Part shown: piece by piece, positions 43,577 to 56,100 of the stretch
Position numbering within the stretch: the first letter of the stretch is position 1
Layout of the letters: each line of letters begins with the position of its first letter
From: Dryas octopetala
Lineage: Eukaryota; Streptophyta; Magnoliopsida; Rosales; Rosaceae
Length of the DNA: 64,000 nucleotides
Assembly (NCBI GenBank): GCA_963921425.1
Contig: OY992839.1
Span: 2,730,501 to 2,794,500 of the forward strand
Reading direction: 5' to 3'
The notes under the pieces: generated by a model
What the model was told of the DNA's origin: nothing
Databases searched by the model: none
Seen by the model: the letters and a program-made list of their open reading frames with translations, nothing else
Position numbers and translations under genes: made by a program

Positions 43577-43588
43577 GGAATAACAAAT

Positions 43589-44676
43589 GTTCTCAAAAAA
43601 ATATTACTATGTCAACGTCAAATGTGGATATTATGTGGATATGATGGATAACAAATGTCACAAAAAAGTATTATGGTAGATGGATAATACGTGTCATATA
43701 ACTACTTTTTTGTGATATGTATTACTCATTTACTATAGTGATAATACTTACCATCTCTTGTTTGTGGTGAATAAAAATATACTGAAACAGTAAATTCTTT
43801 ACACTTTTTTAATATGTCAAATTACATGTGAGTGACATAATGTAACATTTCTTGCCTTGTTTTCCATATATGGATAATACCAACTGTAAGCACTACAGAG
43901 GTCTCGTGATGAAGTGTCGTATTAATATTATTGTTGTGGTTCTATGTCCCCTGTGGGAAGGAAGTTCCATAACTTGATAGCAGCCTAGCATTTGATAACC
44001 CACACCTACCCAGTCAAAAATGAAACACTCAACCCAAAAGAGAACCAAGAAAAGTTGGTTTCCGCATACCAACAATGTTGTAAGTTGTAACTCACAATTC
44101 ACAGGTCTAGTTTTGGCTTCGCTCATCTCAAACATAAGCAATGTATATTCACGTGCACACAATGATTTTTCCCTTAGACCCGTAAGAGGGATGTAACATA
44201 CTTGTTTCAACTATGAATTTAGAGCGCACACTTAATCAAAAATTAACTTAACCGACAATTTAAATATATAATCAATTCAACGTGTAAAAATATTATTAAA
44301 TAATATATTTATATTAATATAATATAATATTAATAATATTTATTCATATTATAATACGTTTAATTAATTTTAACATATAATAATATATCAATTACATAAA
44401 ATAATTTTTTTATATTTATATTTCATCAATTATTACTCATCAATTATAAATTTATAATAAGTAGGTACGTTTATTGTATCAAGACTTTGACTTAGAGCAG
44501 GCCCTAAAAACCTCTTTGATAGTGACAATGATAATGATTGGTGACAAATTAAAGAACACGCGGATTTGGCAAAAAATAACAAAAAAAGGACACGCGGATG
44601 ATACGTGATGGTGAAAATCTCTTTGTCTGCTTTTAAGTTGTAGCCAATAGCGTCCCGGCGGCGCACATACAAAACA
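43589..44676. other. Intergenic, no gene seen
   Basis: AT-rich, with a purely AT run near 44290-44460. Minus-strand frames (43893-44210 and 44433-44792) show no family. Confidence 0.5.
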
Positions 44677-44885
44677 ATTGGGCTTGGGCTTGGGCTTGAC
44701 ATGAATTGTAGAGTCCACGGATCAAGAGGGGCAGTAATTGGGCAACGGGAATGGCCCAACTGGACTTGACAAGAAAAGAGGAGGCCAAGCACGATGATTG
44801 GGCCAGCGGATGTGGCCCAACTTACAAACTATTTATTCTCTTCCGGCAAACTAGAACTTGGACATATATAACATAACATAAAGAG
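44677..44885. repeat. Diverged duplicate of the WDR70 promoter region
   Basis: Blocks shared in order with 45785-46000 are ATTGGGCTTGA-ATGAATTG-AGA-TCCA, ACTAT-T-TTCTCTTCCGGCA and GGCAAACTAGA-C-TGGAC-TATATAACATA. ATTGGGCCAGCGG-TGGCCCA is also present in both but in a different relative position. No WDR70 coding sequence follows this copy. Confidence 0.7.
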
Positions 44886-44889
44886 GTAT

Positions 44890-45784
44890 TTTACTTTGTA
44901 ATTTTTAGTCAAAAACAATCTTACCCTTTAACTGTTAATTTAAGTTAACTACCATTAAAAATAAGGGGTGTGTGTATAAAAATAAAACCAAACGGAGTAG
45001 TGAGGTAAGTTTATAATAAGTTCAAACCTCATTGAATGTGTATGAAATCCCTAATATTAATTTTTTGGATTTTTTTATTATATATAATAGCGCTTTAAAT
45101 TTAACTAATTAACACAATAATACTATACTAACCATTCTTTTAGACCCACTACACAATGTGAATTTATAATCTAAAACGTTCATTTTTTAGATTCTCATTT
45201 AAAGATCATTATTACAAAATATCAACTAAATCAGAAATCATTTAATTAACTATTAACAAGCTAATTATATTCAAATAAATAGATGAACATAATTTTTTGA
45301 TAAAACATTGAAATGATTGTGATGATAATCAAATGGCTAACTAATTTTTTATGTGAATCATTTTTTAGGATGATTTTTGAATGGTGACCTAAATAATAAA
45401 TAGTTCGAATAATAAGATTACTTTTTGTAGTTGGCCCAAAAAAATGATTAGTGCCGTATTATCTTATTAATTAGTTAACTCTATAGTATTTTGTATGTAA
45501 ATATAAGGACGATCCATGGCACCATAAAAAAAACACATGCAAAGAAAGCAAGTTCATAATTAAAATTTGAAGGTGAGAGAACTTATTTTGGCAATACATA
45601 ATATTTTCTTTACAACCAACCTTAACTAGAGTAAAACCAAACTAAAATAATTAAGAAGAAAACGAGAAACAGATTACAACTTACCGAGTGAGAGAGAAAA
45701 GTTTAGATGAGCCGATGGAGACTCCGGAAGAGGTCAGTGTGAGAAGGTGAAGGCGATGATCTTATCTATAATAGCCTTTAAAGA
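44890..45784. other. Intergenic, no gene seen
   Basis: AT-rich spacer between the two promoter-like copies. No coding frame is recognised. Confidence 0.5.
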
Positions 45785-46000
45785 AATTGGGCCAGCGGGC
45801 ATGGCCCAGCCCAACCCAGACAACCCACGAATTGGGCTTGACTCGAATTGCAGAATCCAAGTACAGTAACTGAGAAACCGGGTACTGTCCGACCCAACCC
45901 ACGAACTATCTCTTCTCTTCCGGCAATCAGCAACGAAATCTCAAATAAAGTTATTCAGATTGGCGGCAAACTAGAGCCTGGACGTATATAACATAGACAT
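45785..46000 (+). promoter_or_regulatory. WDR70 promoter: GGCCCA (site II-like) motifs and TATA box
   Basis: TGGGCC (about 45788-45793) and GGCCCA (about 45803-45808) with further GCCCAACCC copies, then TATATAA at 45985-45991, about 70 bases before the start codon. GAA repeats fill the leader (about 46019-46038). The combination of site II-like boxes and broad expression is common for plant housekeeping genes; transcription start placement is inference. Confidence 0.55.
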
Positions 46001-46059
46001 CGTTTCGCCTAAACGACGAAAAGAAGAAGAAGAAGAAGGAGCATAGTTGCAGAAAGACA

Positions 46060-48964
46060 ATGGCGGACGACGAGGCAGAGATATACGACGGAATCAGAGC
46101 CGAATTCCCTCTCACATTCGGCAAGCAATCCAAGGCTCAAACGTCTCTCGAAGTCATTCACAACACGACGCGTCGTTCTTCCGCCACGAACCTTCCAGAG
46201 AAACCCTCGTCTACCAAGCCCAGCGACGACGACCACCTCCCTTCTCTCTCCTCCTCCTCCAAAGCCTGGCTCACCTCCCTCCGTGCCCCCAAAATCCCCA
46301 AACCCAAGCCTAACCCTAGCGACGACGCCGACGTAATTGGACCGCCTCGCCCACCACCACGAGCTTCGGCCTCGGGAGACGACGATGAAGATGGCGATGG
46401 TGATGTCATGGTTGGACCCCCGCCGCCTCCACCGGCCGGGCTTAGTGAGAGTGACGACGACGACGGTGAAATAATTGGACCGCCACCGCCTCCGGCGGGG
46501 TCCAACAGGGACGATTCGGATCCGGATTCGGATGCTGAAATGGAGAACAAGTATCGGATCCCGCTGAGCAATGAGATCGTGCTCAAGGGCCACACCAAGG
46601 TCGTTTCGACTCTCGCCGTCGATCACTCTGGTTCGAGAGTCGTTTCCGGTAGCTACGACTATTCAGTGCGAATGTACGATTTTCAAGGAATGAATTCGAA
46701 GTTGCAATCTTTCAGGCAGCTGGAGCCATCTGAAGGTCACCAAGTTCGAACCTTGAGCTGGAGTCCCACGGCCGATCGCTTTCTCTGTGTCACTGGGTCC
46801 GCTCAAGCGAAGGTAATGCTCTACATTAACATTATCAGCATCATCTTGTTGTTGTATGTATTCATTCTCTGATTTTGTTCTTGTATTTGTTAAAATCTTT
46901 GGGTCTTTGTGTGTGTGTGTTTTCAGATTTATGACCGTGATGGGCTTACTCTGGGAGAGTTCGTCAAAGGGGACATGTATATTCGTGACCTCAAGAACAC
47001 CAAGGGCCACATTTCTGGATTGACTTGTGGAGAGTGGCACCCTAGAACCAAAGATACGATTTTGACTTCTTCCGAGGATGGATCACTGCGAATTTGGGAT
47101 GTCAATGATTTCAAAACTCAGAAACAGGTTCGATATTCTTTTGGGTTTTGCTTAAATACAAAGTTTTTGTAGAATATGGGTGTCATGCATAACCATGACA
47201 CCCACCAAATTGATTTTTGTTCCCTGGAGAAATTAGAAGTGCTTTATGTAACAGTGAATTGGACTATTGATCCAAGAATGGTTTTTGTGCCTTTTGGATT
47301 GAATTCTAATGTAGAGACTCTGTTTCTGTTTTAGTAATGAGAATGCATATTACTGAACATGATGCTTTAAACTAAATGATGCATTTCTTCATTGAATAGG
47401 TAATCAAACCAAAGCTGGCGAGACCTGGAAGAGTCCCAGTCACCACTTGTGCCTGGGATCGGGAAGGAAAACGCATTGCAGGTGGTATAGGAGATGGCTC
47501 TATACAGGTAGGTGTTGGCTGAATATGTCTTCAAGTTTTATCAGTAGTGAAGAAGTTCATTAGATTTTTCTTTTTTCCAACAGAAGTTTTGCATTGATCG
47601 GCTAATTAGATTTGTGCTGTCTTGCGCATAATGCTCTTTGCATCAACTTCTCCTCACATAACATGAATCATTGTCACAGATATGGTTCCTTAAGCCTGGA
47701 TGGGGAAGCAGGCCAGACATACACCTTGAGAAAGCTCATTCCGATGATATTACTGGGCTTAAATTTTCCATGGATGGGAGAATCTTACTATCAAGAAGCT
47801 TTGATGGTTCTTTGAAGGTAATGAATTACATGTGTAAAGAGTATACTGCTGTTTATTACTGGACTAAGATGTGCTTGTTCAGGAATTCTTTTGATTTTTT
47901 TTTCTGTAGTGTATTTTCCTTCTAATTTACATGATGACAATGTGTACCAGGTTTGGGATTTGCGCCAGATGAAAGATCCTCTTAAGGTGTTTGAGGATCT
48001 CCCAAACAACTATGCGCAAACCAATATTGCATTCAGTCCTGATGAGCAACTCTTCTTGACCGGAACTTCTGTTGAAAGGGAGAGCACTACTGGAGGTTTG
48101 CTATGCTTCTTTGATCGAGCAAAACTTGAACTTGTTTCAAAAGTTGGGATATCCCCTACTGGTAGTGTTGTGCAGTGTGCCTGGCACCCAAAACTGAATC
48201 AGGTAATTCACTCACGGATGACTTGCTTGTTTAATTAATCATTATTCTGAAGTGGTCTTACATACTTTGCTGTTCCACTGAGAAGCACACAACTCATGCA
48301 TAAGCATGCATGCACAATTAATGAAGTCTGAAAATATGTACTCAGAACTTACATGCCTTTGTTTTGGAAGATCTTTGCAACAGCAGGAAATAAAAGCCAA
48401 GGAGGAACTCACGTGTTATATGATCCAACCCTTAGTGAAAGAGGAGCTCTTGTTTGTGTTGCACGTGCCCCGAGGAAAAAATCTGTTGATGATTTTGTGG
48501 CAAAACCAGTGATTCACAATCCCCATGCTCTACCCTTATTTAGAGATCAGCCAAGCCGTAAGCGTGAGCGAGAGAAAACATTGAAGGACCCACTTAAATC
48601 CCATAAGCCTGAGCTCCCCATGTCAGGACCAGGCTTTGGTGGAAGAGTTGGTGCAAGTAAAGGAAGCTTGTTGACGCAGTACCTTCTTAAGGTAATGATT
48701 CTTTTCCCCATTCAATGATTATCTTTCCTTCCCAAATTTAATTTACTTCAGAAATGAAGATAGTCAAAGTTGCTCATTGTTTGATTCTCATTTCAGCAAG
48801 GTGGTATGATCAAGGAGACGTGGATGGAGGAAGATCCAAGAGAAGCCATACTGAAGTATGCCGATGTTGCAGCAAAAGATCCAAAGTACATCGCTCCAGC
48901 TTATGCACAAACCCAGCCTGAAACGGTTTTTGCGAAATCAGACTCTGAGGATGAAGAGAAATGA
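46060..48964 (+). CDS. WDR70: WD repeat-containing protein 70 homologue (gastrulation-defective 1-like)
   Basis: A nuclear WD40 protein; animal and yeast WDR70 is linked to DNA-damage response and histone H2B ubiquitination through CRL4, while the plant role is poorly known. Seven exons: 46060-46812, 46927-47127, 47400-47507, 47680-47817, 47951-48202, 48371-48691 and 48797-48964, every junction in phase 0. They sum to 1941 nt, or 646 aa, near the family length. The N-terminal 160 residues are acidic and proline-rich, with three repeats of the type (V/I)(I/V)GPPxPPP separated by Asp/Glu runs. WD repeats begin near residue 175 (LKGHTKVVSTLAVDHSGSRV). The region LPLFRDQPSRKREREK and the acidic tail SDSEDEEK are typical for the family. 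The first Met after the GAA-rich leader was chosen. Convergent with the DENN gene, 1.2 kb away. Confidence 0.96.
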
Positions 48965-50143
48965 TCTGATTATCCCCATGGTTGCCATTACTGGAATGAG
49001 AGTGTTGCTTGAACAATGAAGAAACCAAAGGCTACGTAACACAGACAAGTTACCTCCCTTGCATAACCCGTCTTCTATGTCCAGTGCTTCTGCAGGAATG
49101 ATGTTACGGCCACCACAACAAAAGGCCGTCCTGAGGATTCATCTCTTGAATGGGAAATGCAATTATACTTGTTAGTCATTAGCATGATATGTGAAGGAAT
49201 TTGAAAGAATGGAGCATTATCCCCAGAAATTAGACACTACAACAATGTAAATGTGATCGAAGTGATTAGCAGGTTTGATGGAAACATTTTCTTAAAATAA
49301 TGCAACGGAATCTTTCATATTTTTCTCTACTGAAAATTAGGTATCACGCCTTAGTTTGAGTATAATGGGTTTTGCTTATGCTCTGCCGTCAAATCAGGAA
49401 GCAAAAGAAAAGAGGAGTCATGCATTGCTGTACTAGGTTTGGGATAATCATCAATATCTCTTCCTATCTAAATGAAATTAGGTTTTTAAAGGATGGTCGG
49501 TGCAAGGCCAGAAATTGGAACACATTGATTCCACTCATTCCCGTCGTTACCTCCTGGCATGTACGGATCTAAATTATATGATGTTTGAGTCGTCCTAAAA
49601 GAGCCCTAGAAACTCCACAGAGTATAACATACAGTCACATTACAGTACAAGACAGCATGGACTGCAATAACAAGTTAACATCTGAGGCTAAAACATATGT
49701 CATTAGTTAATAGAGTGTCTTAATACAATGTTTCGTCTACTGACATTTACAAGATTTTGAAATGAGATGGAAATTTGTTACAGGCCCAACATCATATCCC
49801 CATAAAATATTGGGATTATGATCCTGTTAATGTGTTCAGTACAATAAAACGTTGGTGTGGGAGATTTGCACTTATGAGTATGACTAACTTTATGTTACAA
49901 AAATACTCGCAGCAGGCTTTAGCTAGCAGTTCGCAGAGTTAGTGGCTCCCAAACCATTGGACTGACAAAAATTCATTGACAGAAGCCATTACCCTTCTTC
50001 ACTATAAATCACTTGTTATTCGCCAACAGGTCATCACCAACAGTGACAGAAGCCATTACCCTTCACACAAATATTTGAGTTGCAACACTCGGAATCTTAA
50101 AATGATGCATTTGACTTGTAACAGGTTTGGTATAACTTAGGGG
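48965..50143. other. Intergenic between convergent WDR70 and DENN genes
   Basis: Should hold the 3' untranslated regions of both genes. Near 49950-50060 the phrase GACAGAAGCCATTACCCTTC appears twice, about 60 bp apart, a small direct duplication. No gene is seen. Confidence 0.5.
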
Positions 50144-53100
50144 TCATTCACCATTCTCAAAGCTTGACAAACGAGAGTCAGATAGAACGGTGAACATTTG
50201 GGTGTCTACAAGTAACTGCAGAAGCCGAAACAAGAGAAAATGATCGTAACCCAAGTAAATGAGTAAATATTCTGAAATATCCATGACAACTTCAGAAAGA
50301 AATCAAGAATTGCATGTTACCTTGATAAATGGCCGGTCCTTCATAGGAAAAGAATCAATAAAGCTATCTTTAAGAAGTAAAGAAACCTGAAAAAGACAGT
50401 CAAAAATTTACATGTCAAAGGAGTATAATAAGCCAGGTGGTCATCTGTTGGTATTTTTTGCAGTTTTCTTTTGCTGAGGACTTGGAGGAATATATAAACT
50501 ATGGCATTAGTTACTGTACCCTGTCATTGTTTGATTGTACACTTGTTATTGCGTGAGACCTTAGATCTGAACAAAGTGACTCCAAGTAGTCCTTCATGAC
50601 TTTCAAAAACTCGCCTGCAGCTTCAACCTGCATATATAATACACATGTCAGTGCTTGCCTGAAACATGTAGCACAAAGAGAAAAATATAAATCTGGTACA
50701 CACAAACAGACATGGAAAAACTGACACAAATAATTACGGTAACTAATGAAAACTTTGAAAAATAAATGCCTTAGAAGTTGGAACTGCTTAGGAAAGTATC
50801 ATAAACATATTGTTGAAAAATGAAAAACTCTCTCTTAGGCTCTTTAGCTATGAAATGACCCCTGGCAATAATCATAGATTCTTATACAATTTGCTATGAT
50901 TTTGGTAGCTGTCAATACAAATAGCGCTGCTCCAACTGAAAAACAAAGTTTCCAAGTGTAAAATCCAGCATAACCAATAAGCATGCAAGTATGACAGTAA
51001 AAACCTGCACTTCGTTGCACCTATATACAGGATGCTTTTTAGCATTTGAATTTTCTCGTGCCAGTCTAGCATGGATGGGCCAAAGATCAGAGGCAAGATC
51101 TTTATGTCGTGGAAGTGTTGGCAATTGACACATTTTCACCTGCATGAACAATAATGTAACAGTAAGGATACTTACTATTCTTAGTTTGAAAAAGTTCGGC
51201 CACTTATCGAAAAATATTAAACACATCCAACAAAAAATTTCTAATTCCACCAAAGAAGCTGCAAGAAGAACTAAATATTTCGTAATTCCGATGATGTGGT
51301 TTACAAGAGAGAATAATTTGGCATGATGATATATATTACAGCACTATTAGGCCTCTTTTGGTGCATAAGATAGAATAAATGGCAAAATCATGTGTTTAAG
51401 GAAGAAGATGAAGAGTGTTTTCTAACTTGAAGGAAGAAGATGGATTAGCTATGAGGGGAAACTTATCCCCCCTAATCCCACCATTTTGGGGGTATTGGAA
51501 GGGATAAGTTTTTCCCTATGATTAGTCCATCTCCTTTCCATTTTCTTTCTTAAAGTTAGAAGCTTCTTCTTTGAATACACATGATTTTGCCATTTATCCT
51601 ATCCTATCCAATCCTATGCACCAAATGAGGCCTTAAAGTGGAAGAGAAGGAAACCAACATAATTTTTACCTTTTAATCCTTATTAGATTAGAAGAGAAAA
51701 AAGAAGACAATTTGAAGCACTAGACATTCTTAGTCCTCAGACAAAAAAAAAAAAAAAGAAGGAATTCCAAACTTTCATAAGTTCTAGAATGATCAATTCA
51801 ATTGCTCGATTCAAACTCAAGCATGCAAAAACTCAAAAGGAAGGATCTTTCACCATTGTGTTCTAGAGACCATCTACCTGTCTATACAAGTCATAGATAA
51901 GGAAAAAAAATAGCAGAAAAAGTCACCAAACAAAAAAAGATAACCTGATCCTTGTGCACATTAACTTGAACAGGATCTGATGTCTTCCTCTTCAGATCTG
52001 CAGGAACCTGTTGTATCCCAATCTGCAAGATGATAAGAAACAAACAATTGAATTAAATTTAAACAAGATACCATTTCTTACAACCACTGAAATTTAAGTT
52101 AGAACTTAGAGTTACATGAATTCTCTGGCAAGATATTAGGATCTCCTAAATAATGTAACCTTTAGGAACAAAATAAAATTCCAATAATTTAGACAAGAGT
52201 TCCAGAGGATATTTTGCATAATTACCATTTGACTTTATGATCAACTATCAAGTAAGATCCTTCAAAACTATTTCAAAATAGTTAAAAAGATGAAATATTA
52301 AAAACTCATTGATAGGTAAATTAAACTAATCAAAGAGTAAAATTTGATCTGAGTAAAAGCATAAGCATACTCCACTAATAAAAAACAACATAAATAAATT
52401 TCTCAGTATTGGATGATCTGTATAAGGAAAGTTTTTACTGCCTGAGCAATTTATGAATTTCAAGATGACATCTAAGAATTCTAGCTTGGTAAAATATCCA
52501 GGCAAAGCAAGCAGCTGCCTTCAATCAAGCCTTAAACTTAACCAGACAAACTAGCTAGTTTTAGCACCTCACTTGGAGGAGAGAACGAATCCTAGAATGT
52601 TGAATGGTGGGTCTGAGAGAAAGTAATACAATGGAATACATTTTATGCAATACAAGATACAACTATAAAAATGGAATGAAACTCACAATAAAAGGAACTG
52701 GGGCGTCAAGAAAATCAAGCATTTTCCCTGGTAGAACCTGAAGAATATAGAAGAAAATTAGAGAATAACATATACAAGATCCATAAATAAGTACTAATGC
52801 ACCCATAGAAGACTTGGTAAAAGACAATCCGAGATGAAACAAGATCATCAAAGTCCAAAGTGTGTGTATAAATATAACTTATATAAGGAAAGGACAAAGT
52901 CAAAGAGTGAAGTTTGCTTGCAATAATATTGAACTTACAGGAAGCATTAAACTCTGCCATTGAAATGGACGGATCATGGGAATGAGAGATAATACTGTAG
53001 CTGATAGTACACCCTACATTGGTTGAAGTATCAAATGGTCAAAATCTGAAAGTAAAATAACATAAAACATTCTTGCAAGCAGGTGATCTCAGGTTCAACA

Positions 53101-56100
53101 CAAGTAATTCCAATACAAAGATTAACTTACCAGATTTGGGCATACTACTACCACTTGTTTTTCCAGTAATACTCCCGCAAGCAATGCCAATATCTGGCAA
53201 AATCACCACTTATGAATTAACAAAAGTATACAACAAGATTTTACCAAAAAGTATAGAACAAGATTTGCTACTTTAGGGGCTTGGTGGAGAAAATAAACTT
53301 TCTTTTTCCTGTGGCAAAAGTGGGTGCATTCCTGACTGCTAACATCAGCCCACATGCAAATATGGTGTTGGGTTAAAATGTGAAGAGTTAAGGTCATATG
53401 CCAAACATTTCCAGAAGGGCTATTCTAACAAGTACCCCATATTTTTCTGTACCTAAATACCTTATCTACCAACTTATTAAGAGGTAAATAACATGAAAGT
53501 GATGAGCATATCATTGTCAGTGGCGGTACCATTCTTTGAACTGTCAGTCACACTCCACTGACTTGAATCAGATGGTCATATAAAGCTGATAACAGTCCCA
53601 TAAAGTGGACTTTGTTTAGAGTTGGTGTTTCTCAGAAGATTTGGGCTTTATACTGCACTTTCAATTAGTGTTACAGAGGTCGCAGGAGCAAGAGATAGAC
53701 ATGAAGAGTAATTAAATGTAAAAGTACCTTGTTGCGTGGTCCTAATATATATGTTCCTTGTTTTCATTCCAATTTTAAAATGATAGAAATTCAAACTGGA
53801 GTCACGTCAATACTGTTATGCAGGTTATCCAGTTATTCCTTTTCAAAATTAGATCTTTAGGGCTTTCTTGCCTTCAAAACAAAATTTCATTGGCTGTGTT
53901 CTTTATCTCCCGGGAAACTCATATTTAGAATATATGGATGGCATGGACAAAGGAAAAAAAACCCATCACATTCACATGGTGAGAATAAATATTGCTTACC
54001 ATAGAATAAAAAACTGAACCAATTAGTAAAAACTTTCAGCTGGACTCAAGACAAACAATTGAGCTTACACATTCAAGGGAGAGAACTCGGCAAATTGTAG
54101 CAGTTGTCCATATTGATAGTGCAAGAGCTTCCTCAGCAGCAGCCAACTTAAGATTGACCTTTAACCAAGTGAAGTAGTGTTCAGTGAATATAAACAAAAA
54201 ATGGAGAGGAAGAGAGAGAGAACAGCTAAGAACAATGAATAATCAAAGAAATACCCCAGGATCTTCAAATGAACCTAAACTTTTTTCATCAAAACCAAGG
54301 GCAGCAACTGGAGGTCGCCTATACTCAATAGCCTGTAGATGTTCAAGAGGTTGAAAAGCTAATTCACTTCCACGTTGGGGAAGAGGCAGAGCATGAAAAC
54401 CACAAACAATCTGTAGCAAATCGTTTTTATTCTCCTATCATAGAAAATAACTGTCAAATGGAAATCAAAATATCAATTTTATAGAAAAATAAAATGTGTA
54501 AACATCAACAATATTGATAAACTCACCCTAGCCCATTCCATTATAAAGTCATCCCCAAACTCTTTCTCACAATTTGAGAAAAGGTCATCATCATCATCCT
54601 CTGATACCATGCTTCTAACTGGACTGCCAAAGATAACAATAGATTACTGAAGTTGTTATTAACAATAGATGGTAAAAAGGATGAGAACCATTAAGTTATT
54701 GACACAACATAAAGCTATAAGAACTGAGAGAGAGATTATTAATGGATATATCCAAAGGAACGGATCAGAGTAACAAAGATATTTAGAGTACTACTTAATC
54801 TCATATAAACAGCATATATACACACAGAGCACAGAAAAAGATCTACCAGTTTATGTCCTAGATACAAAATGACAAGACAAAAAGATAACCATATATATAC
54901 CACCTGAATAGAAACTCGGCACTCCCAGGACGCTCCAATGTGCGATTCCTGGAGGATAAAGATGTCCCAACCTCTGGAGACATGTGGCCATTTCTGGGAA
55001 AAATAAAGAAACTACTAATTTATGTATTAAGCATAAAATGACAAATCAGATAGTAAGATAACCCTATATTTACCACCTAAATAGAGCTTCAGAACTCCCA
55101 AGACTCTCCATGCGATTCCTGGAGGAGATAGATGTCCCAACCTCTGGAGAAGTATGCCCATTTCCATAGCTTCCATATATTCTTTCTGAGGCCTCAAAAC
55201 CATAGTCATCAGAACATTGTGACTCCTTTCTATCATCCTTATCTAAATACCGTACTTGACTAAAATCTGAAGCCTCACTAACAGAAACACTTTCAGGGGA
55301 CTGAGGTTCCCATAACTTGACAGAAGGAGGTGGAATCTCATCATCTGGTATAATTCCTGCAGCAGCACCCGTGAGAGCTATTGCACTATCAACAGATATT
55401 GCAGACTCTATCCAATTATCCAAAGACTCACTCTCAGGGGAGTCAACATTTTCATTCATTTGGTCAGGTATTTTGGGCATTGAAGGGACATAATCAGTGA
55501 GAGCCATTTCACTAACAAATTGTGTTATTCGATTCAGACGCTCCTGTTGAATGATACTGCATCCAAGTAAAATGTGCTGAATTGTATTGAATCTTTAAAT
55601 TAAAAAATAGATTTTAAAATGTCTATGCCATATTTACAAGTTATAGAGCAAGTAAAATTACATCTTACCTGTTCAACATCTCAAAATGTAACTCAAAAAA
55701 TGGAAATCTGGATAGCAAACAGTAGCATCGAGGTGCAGAAACCAAATATTTGAAGAGTCCTCCAGATGAATGAGTATCATGTGATGCAATGCCTAAGATA
55801 GCAGGAGGCCTCTGAACAATTTCTGACACATGTAAGCAAACACCATAAAGTGTTGCATTGTCTGCCACCTGTGCATCAAACTTTTTCAGTAACCATGTGT
55901 GCTACAATACAAACATATATCAATAGCACACTGTAAAAGCAAGAAGGTAGCATAAATCTTCAACAGAGACAAAAAAAAAATTAAATCATAACATACCTTG
56001 AGCGAGAAAATAAATGATAAATCATCTTTGCCTAAATGCTCCTGTAGAGAATATGCAATTAGAATGTTATTTATGTTTTGTATATATAACAATAACTAAT

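Noticed and set aside
46158..46598. Minus-strand frame of 146 codons over WDR70 exon 1
   Set aside because: It is an antisense shadow caused by the Pro/Asp-rich codon composition of the N-terminal WDR70 coding sequence.
55027..55236. Minus-strand frame of 69 codons overlapping the DENN exon 7
   Set aside because: It is a frame-shifted shadow of exon 7 and its intron; the exon 7 frame matches the family and links in phase to exon 8.
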